Of a stretch of 64,000 bases of DNA, positions 44,964 through 56,305 are shown piece by piece. Made by a program: the position numbers and the translations under genes. Numbering within the stretch: the first letter of the stretch is position 1; the number at the start of each line of letters is the position of its first letter. The notes beneath the pieces are model-generated. The model saw nothing but the letters and a program-made list of their open reading frames with translations, searched no databases and was not told the origin of the DNA. The stretch covers positions 1 through 64,000 of the forward strand of contig KV919119.1 in NCBI GenBank assembly GCA_002049455.2, given 5' to 3'. The stretch is from Porphyra umbilicalis. Lineage: Eukaryota > Rhodophyta > Bangiophyceae > Bangiales > Bangiaceae.

Positions 44964-45908
44964 GAGCATCTCCACCAATGGAGCCAACCGTCCAACCCAA
45001 CGGCCACGCGTGCGCAACGTGTGGCGCTGTCAATGGCTCTCCGAAGGCAGAGCCAAAACTAAGCAGATCACGTCTCAAACTTGGGCTCGCCTCGACGTCT
45101 CTGGCGGTGGGCCTCTTTTGTGGCACGCCAGTATTCCCACAGATGCACTATTGCTGATCCCCGAATTTTGTCCTGGGGGACTGAGACAGAGACTGACTCT
45201 GAATAAGAGCACTCTATTGGTTTAAAACGACAGTAAGAAGGCATCGAAACCAATAGAAAGCCCGCATTCGGTACCAGGACCTTGCATCCAGCAGAACTCA
45301 CTGTTTGTTGCTGCTTGATCCGATTTTCTTGGCACGGAGCGTGCTGCCCACGCGAGATCTTGAGATTTTCTACTGTCTCCTTGCCAGAAGTGCAGAAAAA
45401 AGAGGAGCTGATGTTGATTTCCAGGCTGTATGGGCACATGTAAGCAATTAGGAGCACCAAGTCAGTCCCAGGAACGCATCTCATTGGTGGAGAGAGTCGG
45501 TCCGCAAGTCAGTCTCTTTCCATCAGGACAAAACTTCGGGGATCAGCAATACAGAGAATCTCCATGACTGCCAGATCGTCTCGCAACTGTCTGCAAGCCA
45601 CGGATCACGCTTTCCATTGGCTTTCGTGGTCCGAACAGGGAACCAGGGGTTGGCCAAACGACTCGGGGCGTTTCCAAACAGGCCTGTTTGGAGTGGCGCT
45701 GCCGTTTAACCTCCAAAAGAAGGGCGATCCCGCGAGGCCACCACGAGATGCATTGAGGGATTAGAAAATGTGAGGAGTGCTATTTTTGGGCCGTCACACC
45801 ACCGTCACACACAAGTTTTGGACCTCGCTTTCTCCACCAATGCCCCCGTTGGTTCAACGGTGCCGCGTTTGGCTGTTTGGACGGTTGGAGCCATTGGTGG
45901 AGATGCTC
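44964..45908. mobile_element. PIF/Harbinger-type MITE, copy 1, carrying a nested MITE
   Basis: The ends are GAGCATCTCCACCAATGG and its inverted copy, flanked by TCA at 44961-44963 and 45909-45911. Removing the nested 399-bp MITE and one TA leaves 544 bp, exactly the length of the second copy at 53431-53974, to which it is highly similar in inverted orientation. A 3-bp duplication is typical of PIF/Harbinger. No transposase is encoded. Confidence 0.9.
45151..45549. mobile_element. MITE, 399 bp, TA target duplication (subfamily A, copy 2), nested
   Basis: TTGCTGATCCCCGAATTTTG ends, TA at 45149-45150 and 45550-45551. The uninterrupted Harbinger MITE at 53431-53974 shows the empty site GATGCACTA/CAGAGA (on its minus strand), so the insertion and its TA duplication are directly visible. 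It resembles 9857-10252 in inverted orientation. Confidence 0.95.
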
Positions 45909-45911
45909 TCA

Positions 45912-46633
45912 CGCCTCATCCGTTGTAGAAAACGGCTCTCGGGTAAGAAAGATGTAGTGCCGGTCCCCGCGCGTCATACAACCCACCGAGTCTGCAATGG
46001 TCCGGGCGTCAATGTAGCTAGTACGGGCCAAATATTGACCACTTTTTCTCAGAGCACGGGCACCAGTGCGCTCCAGGAGAAACAAAGCATACTGAGAAGC
46101 TGCTGAGAGTGAGATTAACATTGTCGTGTTTTTTTCTTCGTCAGTGCCTACCATGTCCGTGAGCTATGAGCAGAAGAAGCAAGTCTAACAGTGGAAAAGA
46201 ACCCGATAATGTCGACCAGCCTTCCCGGCCAATGACGGCACTGGGTTCATGACATCGGGCGATCTGCACCAATCAATCACTGTCATTGCACTACCGCAAT
46301 CAATATGCTGGAGCGGGGGTGGCTTGCAGGGGCTCCTGTGGCACCCGTCGACGTCCCAGAGAAGTTATAAACAAACATGGAAAATTGTGCTACGAGCATA
46401 CCCTTCGTGCTCTGGACGTCATTTTTTCTCATAAAATCGACAAGACACACTACCTTGGTATAAGTCCGGAGCGGCGCTCACATCTGTATCGACGTCTTCA
46501 TGGGTGGACTTGGTATATAGACGTACGCTGAACGGCATGACGACTCGGGGTGGAATCGCCGCTCAGCGCCTGAAGCAGCGGACTCGAGTGTGGTCAACAT
46601 TTCTGAAGCTGGTCGACATTTGGCCCCAACAGG
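45912..46633. other. Lower-GC DNA 3' of the EnSpm transposase
   Basis: No gene seen. It should contain the 3' UTR and end of the EnSpm element, but no CACTA-type terminus can be placed with confidence. Confidence 0.4.
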
Positions 46634-49444
46634 CTACCTGTGTGTCCCTTCGTAGGAGGAGAAGACGTGCATTTCGCGGCGGTCCTCAGGAATCCCGTAT
46701 CGCCTGTTCGGGTCTCGCTGCGTAACAATCGACTGCACGTAAGCAAGTGCCACGGGTCCCGTCGGTCCTCGACATAGGAGGAAGTGCTGCACCAGGCCGT
46801 ACGTCGACAAAGGGTACATCTCAACGGTTTCATCGACGGCGCGGCGCCGCGCCGAGGAGTTGATGCGCACAAGAGAGGTGGGTCGACGGTTCGCGCCATT
46901 CTGGGGCTGCGAGTCGCGGGCTTTGATACGCACCCCGTCGCACAGCTGCAGTCGGTAGAACTTGCGCAGCATGGGGTCGGCGTCGGCCACGGCCTCGTGA
47001 TGGTGCCGCAGCGCTTGTAGCTCCGCTCCATGCATCTCTTGGTGCTTGTCGATGGGGCGGGGCACGCTGATCTCAGCAGCGTCTTCAGTAGGAAGCAGCA
47101 GCTCCCAGCGGTCGGGGGCCGCGCCGCCGTAGGAGCCCGCCGCCGCCGCCCACTCTTCGGGGCACTCACGAAAGGCGAATGCCAGGAGCAACTCTTCGCG
47201 GTCGCGCTGCTCCATGGCCTCGACGAGCGCCTCATGGGGGCGTGACCGGCTGCGGATCATCGGCGGCAGAGTCCCGATGTAGCGCTTCAACGGGAACTGC
47301 CAGTAGCACCATACTGGCCCGCACTGCCTGATGTTGGGCTCGACGCTGAGCAATTTGGCAAACACGAAGCGGCAAACCCGCACACGCTCCAGTCGCCTGC
47401 GGTAAACGACCTTGTAAAACGCGTCCAAGAACTTTACGATGTCCTGCTCGGCGCTGTCTAGGTCCCCGGGCATCAGGGGGCTAGAGCGCAGGAGCAGCCG
47501 CCCAGCACGACATAGACACATGACCATGTCGTAGAAGTCGTTCGGCACGTGGCCAAACAGTAACACCTCGGCGCCGCAGAGTAGAAAAAAGAGCCAGTCG
47601 ACGGCCTTAAAGCCCGCGTGGTGCTTGTGGATGTCTCGTAGCTGCCACGCTTGCTGTGCCGGCACGGTGGGTGCCGCCGACCGATACTCGGCGCCCATCG
47701 TCTTAAGCATCTTGGACGGCACCACGTAGTTGTCCACCACGTCCGCCTCCGCCTCTATAACTCCGGCAACGAGGCGCCATAGAGCCGGAACCACGTTGCA
47801 CAAGAATACGTGCATCGGGTCGTACGGGGCAGCGGAAGTCGGGCCCAGCGCCCAGAGGTAGTCTAGCGATGGGTGTGCCGCCCTTGTCGCCGGGCTCGGG
47901 CACAACAGCGGCGACCAGCCCGACACGCCGGCCAAACGAACAGCACGCCTGACGTGCGCAGCCGGTCGGCCATCCGTCCGCATGACCTCGACCGACGCCG
48001 CCTGCTCGTGGATGGTCTGGCTGCTTCGGGTCGCCAACGGGTTCGACGACGCGGAAAAGAGCTCCTCGCCGGTAGTAGGGTCCACCGGTGAGAAGTAGAA
48101 CTTGGTTCCCAACAGCACCCCGTGGTATGGGCGCAGCCGTTCCGGGCAGTACCCGCCATGCCCGGTCATATGCGTCACCTTGTCGCCGCCGGGCGCGTCG
48201 GCGCACACATACATAACCAATCCCTTGAGATTGTACGTGCCGTCCTTTCCGAACACGCGCACACCGTCCAGGCCAGCCGCCAGGGAGTTGAGCTCGGCCA
48301 TGGCAAGCGCCATGAACGAATCCATGTCGACGGGCTCGTTGGTCCCCGGCTTGATGAAGATAGGTAGCGTCGACACATTCTTGGACCGCATATCCGCAGG
48401 CAGGGTCATCACCAAAGCGGTCACAATCCAGCCCTTGAAGCCCGTCTGCCGCCACGGTTCGAAACCGTCGAGCGCCAGCCGCAGCATGATGTAAATGGTT
48501 AGGGGGGCGGCGGTGATGGTCCCGTCTGCCCACCAGCCCCTGTACGTGTCGCTGTCGTAATGGTCCGCGTACTGCTTCCGAGGCTCGGCGGCCGACCGGC
48601 GCGCGTCGTGCATGGACTCCATGATAAAACCTGACAGCTTTTCGTCCAGCAGCATCATGCGGATTCACGGTGTGATCGGCCAGTACGGCGTTACCCGCGT
48701 CGGCACCGTTGACGCCGGCCGGTACCTTATGCTGCCAAAGTGCGGGCACGAGACGGTGTGGGCGTGCCCCCCCGTGAACGCCATGCAACCGGAGGGACAG
48801 CACGAAACAGGGATGGAGCCGAGATGAACAGCTTCCTTCACCAGCTTGGCCAGTTGATGTGGCGTAGAAGAGTGAAGTTGGGTGTCACGCTGCAGCAGGT
48901 AGTCGCCTACTGCCGCCCGCGTGAGGTTGTGGTTGATTGCGAAGAAAAAGCTGACAAAGTCGTTGACCGCCCACGAAACCTGGGCCTTGGAGAAGCGCAC
49001 GCCGTTGACACCCAGTCCGTCGAGGTTGCGTACGGATTGCAGCGCTTTGCCGTCCCCTACGGGCGCGTCCAAGTCCGCATCGCCGTGTTGGAAGAGGTTG
49101 ACGCCGCCGCTGGGCGTGGCGTGGTCGTCGGGCATCCCCCCGCCGCAACGAGCGTCGGCCATGTCAGCAGGACACGCCGTCTCAACGGGTGGCCCATTGA
49201 CAGGAACTGAAGCGGGGCCAGCGGCAGGAGGAGCGCCACCGACAGCGCGCTGCCGAGTTCGGGCAGGGATAGGCAAGTCGGGCACCGCCGCGTGAGCCGC
49301 TGGAGACGAGGAAGAGCCGCCTCCCGCCGATACCGGACCAGGATAGGCCGCCCGGTGGGCATAGTAAGTAGTGCGGCTGACGAGACGAGGCCGCCACCCG
49401 TTCTTAGCTTGGCAAAACCCACAGTGGCAGAGCAACCGGTCCAT
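46634..49444 (-). CDS. EnSpm/CACTA transposase (TNP2-like), one in-frame TGA
   Basis: From the Met at 49444 the protein begins with a CxCxxC/H motif (LLCHCGFCQAKNGW...THxxH-like TTYYAHRAAYP), as in TNP2-type transposases. It then has a disordered linker and a second Cys block (SCCPSGCMAF...HTVSCPHFGSIRY). After a single TGA (48665-48667) the same frame continues at IRMMLLDEKLSGFI. The catalytic-type region follows: WWADGTI, LRLALDGFEPWR, NLPADMRSKN-like LPADMRSKNVSTLPIFIKPG and HMTGHGGYCPERLRPYHG. The C-terminal half has CGAEVLLFGHVP and ends at 46634. Total about 936 codons, normal for the family. The TGA may be a CGA-to-TGA transition. Apart from it the frame is intact, so the copy is young. 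Element ends are not identified. Confidence 0.78.
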
Positions 49445-50879
49445 AGGAGGGGGCGCAAGAGGCGCTAGGCGGGCACAGGCACGGAAGTGGGGGTATGCCT
49501 GCAAACGCGACACTCGGGGTTTGGAGGGGGAGCGAAGAGAACTGCCGTGCGGGGCGTGGAGAAGAGAGACGGTGATGGGGGATACTGGGTCAAGAAAACC
49601 GGGTCTGCCTAGAGAGAGTGCAAGACAGGGCGTGCCCAGGGAGAGCTGCCATTGCGGCGTGACAGGTGCCAGGTACAAGCAGCTCTCTGCTTCCACTCAG
49701 GGGTGCGGCGTGTGACGGTACCTCTTTGGCAGGGGGAGGGAGAACGGGGATGGGGGGCGGTGCGTGCCGGCACCATAGTGCCAGACCGACAGCCATCGTC
49801 AGTCCGTGCCACCGTGGCGCAGGCGTTGGTACAGAGGCGAGGCATCTGATTCGACAGCTGACGCTGCGGAACGATCTTGGTGCCACGTTGGCCTCCTGTC
49901 TCCTCGGGTCTGAATTGGACAATGGAGCCCAGGAAGTCCGGCTCTGATGAGACTTGGTAGGGTCAAATAATTCGATCAAATGTCAGCCTCAGGATCCGAA
50001 AGCGTCCGTGCGCGCGCTTTTGCCCAGCAACGAATGACGTCTTCCAGTGCGCCCCCCGCCCAGGGGGGCTGCGCGTGGGGGTGCCAGGCGAGTGGCGTGG
50101 CGCATTTGGGCGCGCTCGGCCGGCGCAGTCGAAGCGGCGCGTGCACCACCGTCGCGGCGGAGCGCGGCCCGCTGCGCCCCGAGGCACCCGCGGCGCTGCC
50201 GAGTGCACCGGGTCGGATGCTGGCGCATGGCGACCGGCGTGGGTGGCCGCCCCCTCCCACCCCCCCCCCTGCGCCCATCTCCTCTTCCCACCGTGCCGCA
50301 TTCGAACCCCGACCCCGCGCCCCGTCCACGGAGTAGGCCCTGCCACCCGCCCCTGCCTCCCCCTGCGTCTGCTCATGCTCCTGCCATTGATTTGTCCCAC
50401 CCCCCCCGCATCCCCCTGGCGCCCGAGCCCCCACTCTCCCGCGCCCGCCCCCCCCTCGTCCCGCGCTTAGCCATGCCTGAATTGTTCGGCAAAATGAGGC
50501 TCAGCAGCAGCTGCCGGGCTCGCAGCGTTGTAGAAGCGGGTCCATTGCGTTGATAGGGGTATGGCTCTGGGTGATTTTAACGGTCGACGGCACCTAGCTT
50601 TGTTGCTGTTGGGCCTGCAACCCCTCCGTCGACCCACCACCAACACGCTAACTCAGCGTATTGCGCAGCCCCCATTTCTCTTTCTTTAAGCCACCCCCGT
50701 GTGCCCGTGTGCCTTAACGCTTGCGCGCCCGCGCAACCTCCTTTCTTCCAGTGCTTATGACACAGCAGCTCTCCTCGTCTTTGCTTTGTGCTCGCCCCAA
50801 CCACTTGCCGCTTGCCATCTATCCCGCGCATGCTGACCATCACTCGCGCCCACTTGCCTCGGCCGTCTCCCGGCCTCCA
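49445..50879. other. 5' flank of the EnSpm gene and GC-rich DNA, no gene
   Basis: 49445-49960 is moderate-GC and probably the EnSpm 5' UTR and end. 50040-50470 is C-rich with Pro/Arg frames. A short frame MPELFGKMRLSSSCRARSVV (50473 on) has no known relatives to me. Nothing further supported. Confidence 0.4.
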
Positions 50880-51180
50880 CGTCGACACGCTCGTCGGCCG
50901 CGCCCCCCCCACCACCAGGTCGAGTCGCTCGTCGGCGGCGCCCCCCCCGCGTCCACGTCGGCGCGCTCGTCGGTGCCTTCCCCCGACCCCCACGAGGTCG
51001 AGGCGCTCGTCGTTGGTTCCCCGCCCGCCTCCACGTCGTCGCGCTCGTCGACGGCGCCCCCCCCGCGTTGACGTCGGCTCGCTCGTCAATGCCCTTCCCC
51101 GACCGCCACAAGGTCGTCGCGCTCGTCGGCCACGCCCCCCCCGCCTCCACGTCGACCCGCTAGTCGGGCTCCACGTTGAC
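50880..51180. repeat. Imperfect minisatellite with CGCTCGTCG core
   Basis: Units of about 55-65 bases repeat CGCTCGTCG, a C run and CCACGTCG several times. The repeats run into the start of the following small gene and may be its 5' UTR. Confidence 0.7.
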
Positions 51181-51216
51181 GCGTTCGTCGTTGGGGCCCC
51201 CCCCTTCCTCCAAGCT

Positions 51217-51702
51217 ATGGTAGATGCCAACGCCAACGATGTCAACGCCAACAATGTCAACATCGTGCCACGGACACATGCTCAGCTGACGGACGAGAAG
51301 CCTTGCGAGTGCCCGCTGCTGAGGTTGACGCCGGCAGACGTGGCTGTGCTGCAGAAGGCCGTGCCCGACCAAGTCAAGCTCCATTTTAACTCCGAGCGGC
51401 CGTTCTCGCGGCAGCAGGCGTCGGTCAAGGCCAAGGCGACGCTCGCCCTCGAGCACCTGGTGCCCGCATTGGCTCACGCCGAGCACCACTGGGCGGCTCT
51501 GTGCCTGCTCTCGAACTCCAACCATAACATCCAGGCCAATGACGACCGGCGCCGGCGGCGGCAAGAGCTCCGCAAGGCAGCCGAGGACAAGCGGCTGGCC
51601 GACCTACGCGCGGCGGCAGAAAAGAACCTGAAGGAGGACGGCGAGGACGAGGAGATGGACGACCTCGCCTTCTGGCTGCGCCACAAGCGTGGCCGCGATT
51701 GA
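51217..51702 (+). CDS. Hypothetical charged protein, 161 residues
   Basis: Not recognised. The Met at 51217 is followed by Asn/Asp repeats (DANANDVNANNVNIV), then a normal segment (CECPLLRLTPADVAVLQKAV...LHFNSERPFSRQQASVKAKA) with a helical LALEHLVPALAHAEHHWAAL. The C-terminus is a strongly charged coiled-coil-like stretch (DDRRRRRQELRKAAEDKRL) and an acidic patch EDGEDEEMDD before FWLRHKRGRD. The frame stays open upstream through the minisatellite, but that part reads only Arg/Pro. The gene lies 1.8 kb from the EnSpm transposase and could be an accessory gene of a transposon; nothing proves it. Confidence 0.6.
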   Translation: MVDANANDVNANNVNIVPRTHAQLTDEKPCECPLLRLTPADVAVLQKAVPDQVKLHFNSERPFSRQQASVKAKATLALEHLVPALAHAEHHWAALCLLSNSNHNIQANDDRRRRRQELRKAAEDKRLADLRAAAEKNLKEDGEDEEMDDLAFWLRHKRGRD

Positions 51703-53193
51703 GGCACTCCCTGTGTTGCGCAGTTAGTTCGTGGCGGGGGGGGCAGGGGGCCAGAGCAGGCCATTATGGAGGCGAGGCGGGCGAGGTAGTCTGCATGGGT
51801 AGGACGGCGCTCGTAGTGTCATGCCGGGGCGGTGGTGGGTGCGCCGGGGCGCGGCGCCACCGAATGGTCAGCTGGTGCTGTGACCAATGAATCGAAGAAA
51901 TGAATACAATTAGTCATACAATTAGTGAATCACAGCCGAAATGAAATACGACCAGTCCAGACATTCAGCCCCCTGATTGGCCCATAACTACTGTCAGTCT
52001 AAGTATTACACCTGTGAATATTGTAACTCGAGTACTTGGTGGCTACTGTAAATGTAGGATTCGGGATTTTCCAGCAGCCAATAGGAACGCTCCTCAGTAC
52101 GGTTTATAGGGGGGGTTTTGACCCCCCATAGAGTCATGTTGACTCGATGCCAGGTCATCCTGATTATTTTGACAGGCGTTACCCCACGACAGCCGGGCAC
52201 GTCGCCACCGCACCGAGGCAGAATGACTCTACGGAGAGTTTTTTGCGCACCGCATCCAGGCGCCGCAGCTCTCTGCCGAGTCACGATGCCTCTCAAGGGA
52301 GTCAAAATTTTCCCGTAGGGAGGAGTGGGGTGAGAGAAATCCAATCAGGAAGTGGGAGAAAGACATGCACGATACGCAGGGAAAAAACATGCATGGACGG
52401 TAGCACTTGTTGGCACGAGTCAGATGCGAGCTACCACAGATGGCAGTGAACGAGGGCTCCCTATACGGTCGTACAAGATCCGGTGCAATGACCTCGATGG
52501 AAGACACGCAATGACAGACAAATTAACGATAGACAGGAGAGGATCCAACCACGAATAGCGCACAACGTACCTGTTGGAATACTAACTCAAAGACACAGCA
52601 TGATAGGGGGGCGCCCAGTTGGGGAGGGGGACGTTGGTGCACGACAGCAAGAGCCGGGAGAGCTCGACACGGGCGCCGCGATCTCGGATGACGACTGCAG
52701 TGGTCTTACCCGCCGGCGGCGCGGCAGTGGAGGGTCATGTCATTGGAGGCTTCAGCCTGTCACTCTGAGTTGTCTCCAATCGACCAGAAAGTCCGTTTTT
52801 TCCATGTAGACGTCCGGCCTACCACGAGGGCTACGTGTCGCATAGCGCACTTTGATTGGCCAGCCATTCTCACATATGCTTGACATCATCCGTCGTCTCA
52901 GGAAGTACATAAGTATTCGGTCATCGATCGACTTTGCAAAGCAACGCGGAGTAAAATCTGGAGCGGCGGCCGCGGTCTCGCGCGTGCACCTCAGGTTCGA
53001 GAACACGCCTTGGCGTCGACTTTTTATGCAGCGCATCGTCGTGGGCAAGGGGTATCCAGGCCTGTGCAGGACCCCGACCTTGACAGCTTATGTCTTCGCA
53101 ATTTATTGCGGGGATATCATTGGCTTGGATTATTGCGACAGTCTTGCATGACCTCGCGATCAGCCTCGAGACAAATCGGGGCCTGGCACAGCT
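51703..53193. other. Lower-GC intergenic DNA, hairpins, no gene
   Basis: Composition is AT-richer than elsewhere. A hairpin TATAGGGGGG / CCCCCCATA lies at about 52105-52129. CCAAT motifs occur at 52078-52082 and 52341-52345. No domain-bearing frame or RNA gene is seen. Probably old transposon DNA. Confidence 0.4.
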
Positions 53194-53224
53194 GGCCTGA
53201 ACGGGAACTCCGCCCGTTCAGGCC
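53194..53224. repeat. Perfect 12-bp-stem hairpin
   Basis: GGCCTGAACGGG and CCCGTTCAGGCC enclose a 7-base loop. Several more CCCGTT/AACGGG units follow to about 53306. The same hairpin and its following GTTAC are found at 25876-25902. Confidence 0.8.
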
Positions 53225-53430
53225 TTTGTTACAGCACAGACGACTGGACGGCAAACCTCCCGTTCTAGGGCTCCTTGAACGGGACACACGTTCAGGCTCC
53301 CGTTCAAGTGTCCACTGTTCTGCCGATGGGCATCAATTTTCTTGCGTTATGAAGCCTGCCGCAGGCTGCTTTCGCAGTGGTTCCGCACATTTACGGGTCA
53401 AAAACGGGCTTGCGTGTGAACACCCTTTAA

Positions 53431-53974
53431 GAGCATCTCCACCAATGGCTCCAACCGTCCGAACAGCCAAACGTGGCACCGTTTGGCCAACGGGGGCATT
53501 GGTGGAGAAAGCGAGGTCCAAAACTAGTGTGTGACGGTGGTGTGACGGCCCAAAAATAGCACTCCTCACATTTTCTAATCCCTTAATACATCTCGTGGTG
53601 GCCTCGCGGGATCGCCCTTCTCTTGGAGGTTAAACGGCAGCGCCACTCCAAACAGGCCTGTTTGGAGACGCTCCGAGTCGTTTGGCCAACCCCTGGTTCC
53701 CTGTTCGGACCACGAAAGCCAAAGGAAAGCGTGACCCGTGGCTTGCAGACAGTTGCGAGACGATCTGGCAGTCATGGAGAGTCTCTGTAGTGCATCTGTG
53801 GGAATACTGGCGTGCTACGAAAGAGGCCCACCGCCAGAGACGTCGAGGCGAGCCCAAGTTTGAGACGTGATCTGCTTAGTTTTGGCTCTGCCTTGGGAGA
53901 GCCAGTGACAGCGCCACACGTTGCGCACACGTGGCCGTTGGGTTGGACGGTTGGCTCCATTGGTGGAGATGCTC
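53431..53974. mobile_element. PIF/Harbinger-type MITE, copy 2 (uninterrupted)
   Basis: 544 bp with GAGCATCTCCACCAATGG inverted ends and TAA on both sides (53428-53430, 53975-53977), the TWA target duplication typical of PIF/Harbinger. It is inverted relative to 44964-45908 and lacks the nested MITE. A Harbinger transposase gene begins 543 bp to the right, but shared ends are not shown. Confidence 0.93.
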
Positions 53975-54516
53975 TAAGGGGCACTGCGTGGGACGAGGCG
54001 GTTCGATTAGCGAGCACGAACCCCCCTCGCCTAGCTGAGATCAGGCCTATGCCAAGCCCCCCGGCCAGGACGTGCGCGGAAGGCCTGTGGCCGGGTCACT
54101 CGGCACAGCACGGCTTGTTGATCTCTGTTGCAACGCTGGTGGCCGCTAAGTGGGGGCGCTGTATCCCTATGTGTGGCTCGAGTTCGTTCTCGTCCGACAC
54201 GTCAGGCGGGGAAGGAAACCGAGTGACATCTCGATGTCATGACTTGACATTTTCAATCATAGAGGGTCATGTCAGTAGAGACTTTTTGCCGGATCGTTTG
54301 TGGGATGTTTGTGAGATGTCCGTGGGATGGTGTTTCCGGCCGGATTTCTGTAAGCACGCATCCCACAGTCGACCATCCGAAAAACGTAGATGTCTTTTTG
54401 TCGCTCAGGCCGTGGTAACTTCGTGGGAAACGGGGGGACAAGCCGAATCGGAAGTGCACGATCCCGCTTGCAACGACACGACGTTGGTCGTACGACTACC
54501 CCACCCGACCGTGGCC

Positions 54517-55535
54517 ATGGTGTCCATTGAAGGAAACCGGCTCTCCCTGTGGCGCTCTTGTCGACGTGTCTATGGGAATGTGTTGCACGCTGGGCACGCG
54601 ATGGGTTTGTCTCTGTGTGATTTTGCCATTGTCGTGCGGCGCTATCGCCGGGCGCAGCTTGAGGTGACTCTCTCCTTGGAGCGCCGTCGGCGCATTGAAG
54701 CCACAACATTCAACTTGAATGCATTCTCCTCCCAACAATCACTCTCGCTGTTTCGCTTCCAGCCCGCCCACGTGGGACAGCTTCCTCGCTGCTTGACATC
54801 GACGTGCCCTTCCCTCGTACCCGTCTCCGCGTCGATCCTGTCGAGTGCTTTTGCATTACGTTGAGGCGTTTGGCATCGCCATGCCGGTGGATGGACTTGG
54901 AGGAGCGTTTTGGCCGCAGCGGGTCGGCCCTCTGCACTATCTTTCACGCCACCGTGCAGGTGGTGATCGCCAGGTGGGGGTCTCTTCTCTCTGAGTGACG
55001 GGTTGACTTTTTGAGAGAGCGAGCTGTGACGTATGCGCAAAAGATCCTGGATTCGGGTGCATATCTAGATCGATGTGTAGGCTTCATCGATCGTACTACA
55101 ATTTTTTTAGCACGTCCTGGAGGGGGGTACCAGCGCGCGTGTGATAGCGGGCACAAGAGGAAGAACGCCATTAAGTTCCAAAGTGTACTCACTCGTGATG
55201 GTCTTTTGTTCAACTTGTTTGGTCCATGGGAGGAGAGGCGGCATGACATGACGCTCTACCACGAGTCCGGGCTGGACGACATCCTGCCCAATGCGCTCAT
55301 CATCGACCGCGAGCAGCACTACCTGTACGGCGACGCTGCGTACATGATTCGCCCCTGGCTGCAGGCGGCCTTTTGCGGCTTGCTCGCGCCAGAGCAAGAG
55401 GCCTGCAACGAGACGATGAAGGTACCTCGTGCGGCGGTGGAATGGGGCTTCAAAGATGTCAGGCAAGTTTGCTCAATTGTAGCGGTTCTAAGCACCACCA
55501 CGTTGGTTCGTCGTCCAGCCGGAGTGACCTCTTGA
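54517..55535 (+). CDS. PIF/Harbinger transposase (DDE_Tnp_4 type), damaged
   Basis: Cuts and joins DNA of Harbinger elements. The N-terminal part from the Met at 54517 reads to SLFRFQPAHVGQLPRCL. The frame then changes near 54800 and continues as RVDPVECFCITLRRLASPCR and LEERFGRSGSALCTIFHATV, the usual helix-turn-helix region. One TGA at 54996-54998 is followed in the same frame by VDFLRERAVTYAQKILDSGA and the DDE core: GFIDRTTIFLARPGG (first Asp), FQSVLTRDGLLFNLFGPWEERRHD (second Asp), YGDAAYMIRPWL, and VEWGFKDVRQV (Glu). The frame ends at 55535. The usual DGT is DRT here. Element ends are not located. A Myb-like partner protein, which Harbingers normally encode, is not seen. Confidence 0.75.
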
Positions 55536-56305
55536 TCAGCTCGGTCCGTCGAAGGAACTGCCCCGGAAATCGACCCACAGCACAGCCTTCCCCCAACGGG
55601 AGGAGAGGATCACGGCAAAGCCCAGGGGGGAATCGTAGTCCAAAGCACAGTTGGTTTTATCAAACGGCGACGGGGACGGCGTCCCCGCTGTCAATAAACC
55701 CCTCCCAAACCGAACGCCGGTGGCCAAAGTAGCCACCCCAAATGCGCCAAACCGATAAATCCCTCCAAAGCGAAAAGTTCAAACAAGTAGTAGGGGGGCT
55801 GGGAAAACCACTTGGGAAAAGCCCCGCCCCCGACCGAATCCAATCTCCCCGAGATCTGGACAGGTCATTCCCTTGCTGGCCCGGATCGGGATATTTTGGG
55901 GCGGCCCCCGGGGGTGTGCTGTCCACAGCTGAGGGGCCACGCCCCTTCCAACTGGGGACCCCCGACCGCCACACAGCCCCCTCGTCGCGTGACGTGGCGT
56001 CCCTGCCCGTCCCGCGACGACCCCTGAGGAAGGGGTTCCAGCCCGGCCCCCCGGCCGGGTGCCGGCCACAACCGCCACCCCCCCCGATCCTCGCCCCAGG
56101 GGGGTTGTCGAGGTCGGCCCGCGGACTGGATCGGCCTCACGCCACACTGGCGTGGCGTGGCGCGCGGCCCGCACGGGTGTCCCGCGGCCCCCACACCCCC
56201 CGAGACGCACGTTGGCCCCACCCCTCCCCGTGGGCCCACACGCACACCCCGGGCTCACCCCCCACCCCCACCCAGGCGACTCCACGTCTCCTCCACGCCA
56301 CCCCA
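55536..56305. other. Spacer, C-rich in its right half, no gene
   Basis: 55550-55800 is mixed and contains an inverted pair GGGGACG/CGTCCCC at about 55671-55687. From 55900 the sequence is C-rich and periodic. No gene is supported. Confidence 0.4.

Noticed and set aside
46634-49444. CACTA termini of the EnSpm element
   Set aside because: Several CACT-type pentamers exist on both sides but none forms a convincing inverted pair with a 3-bp duplication.
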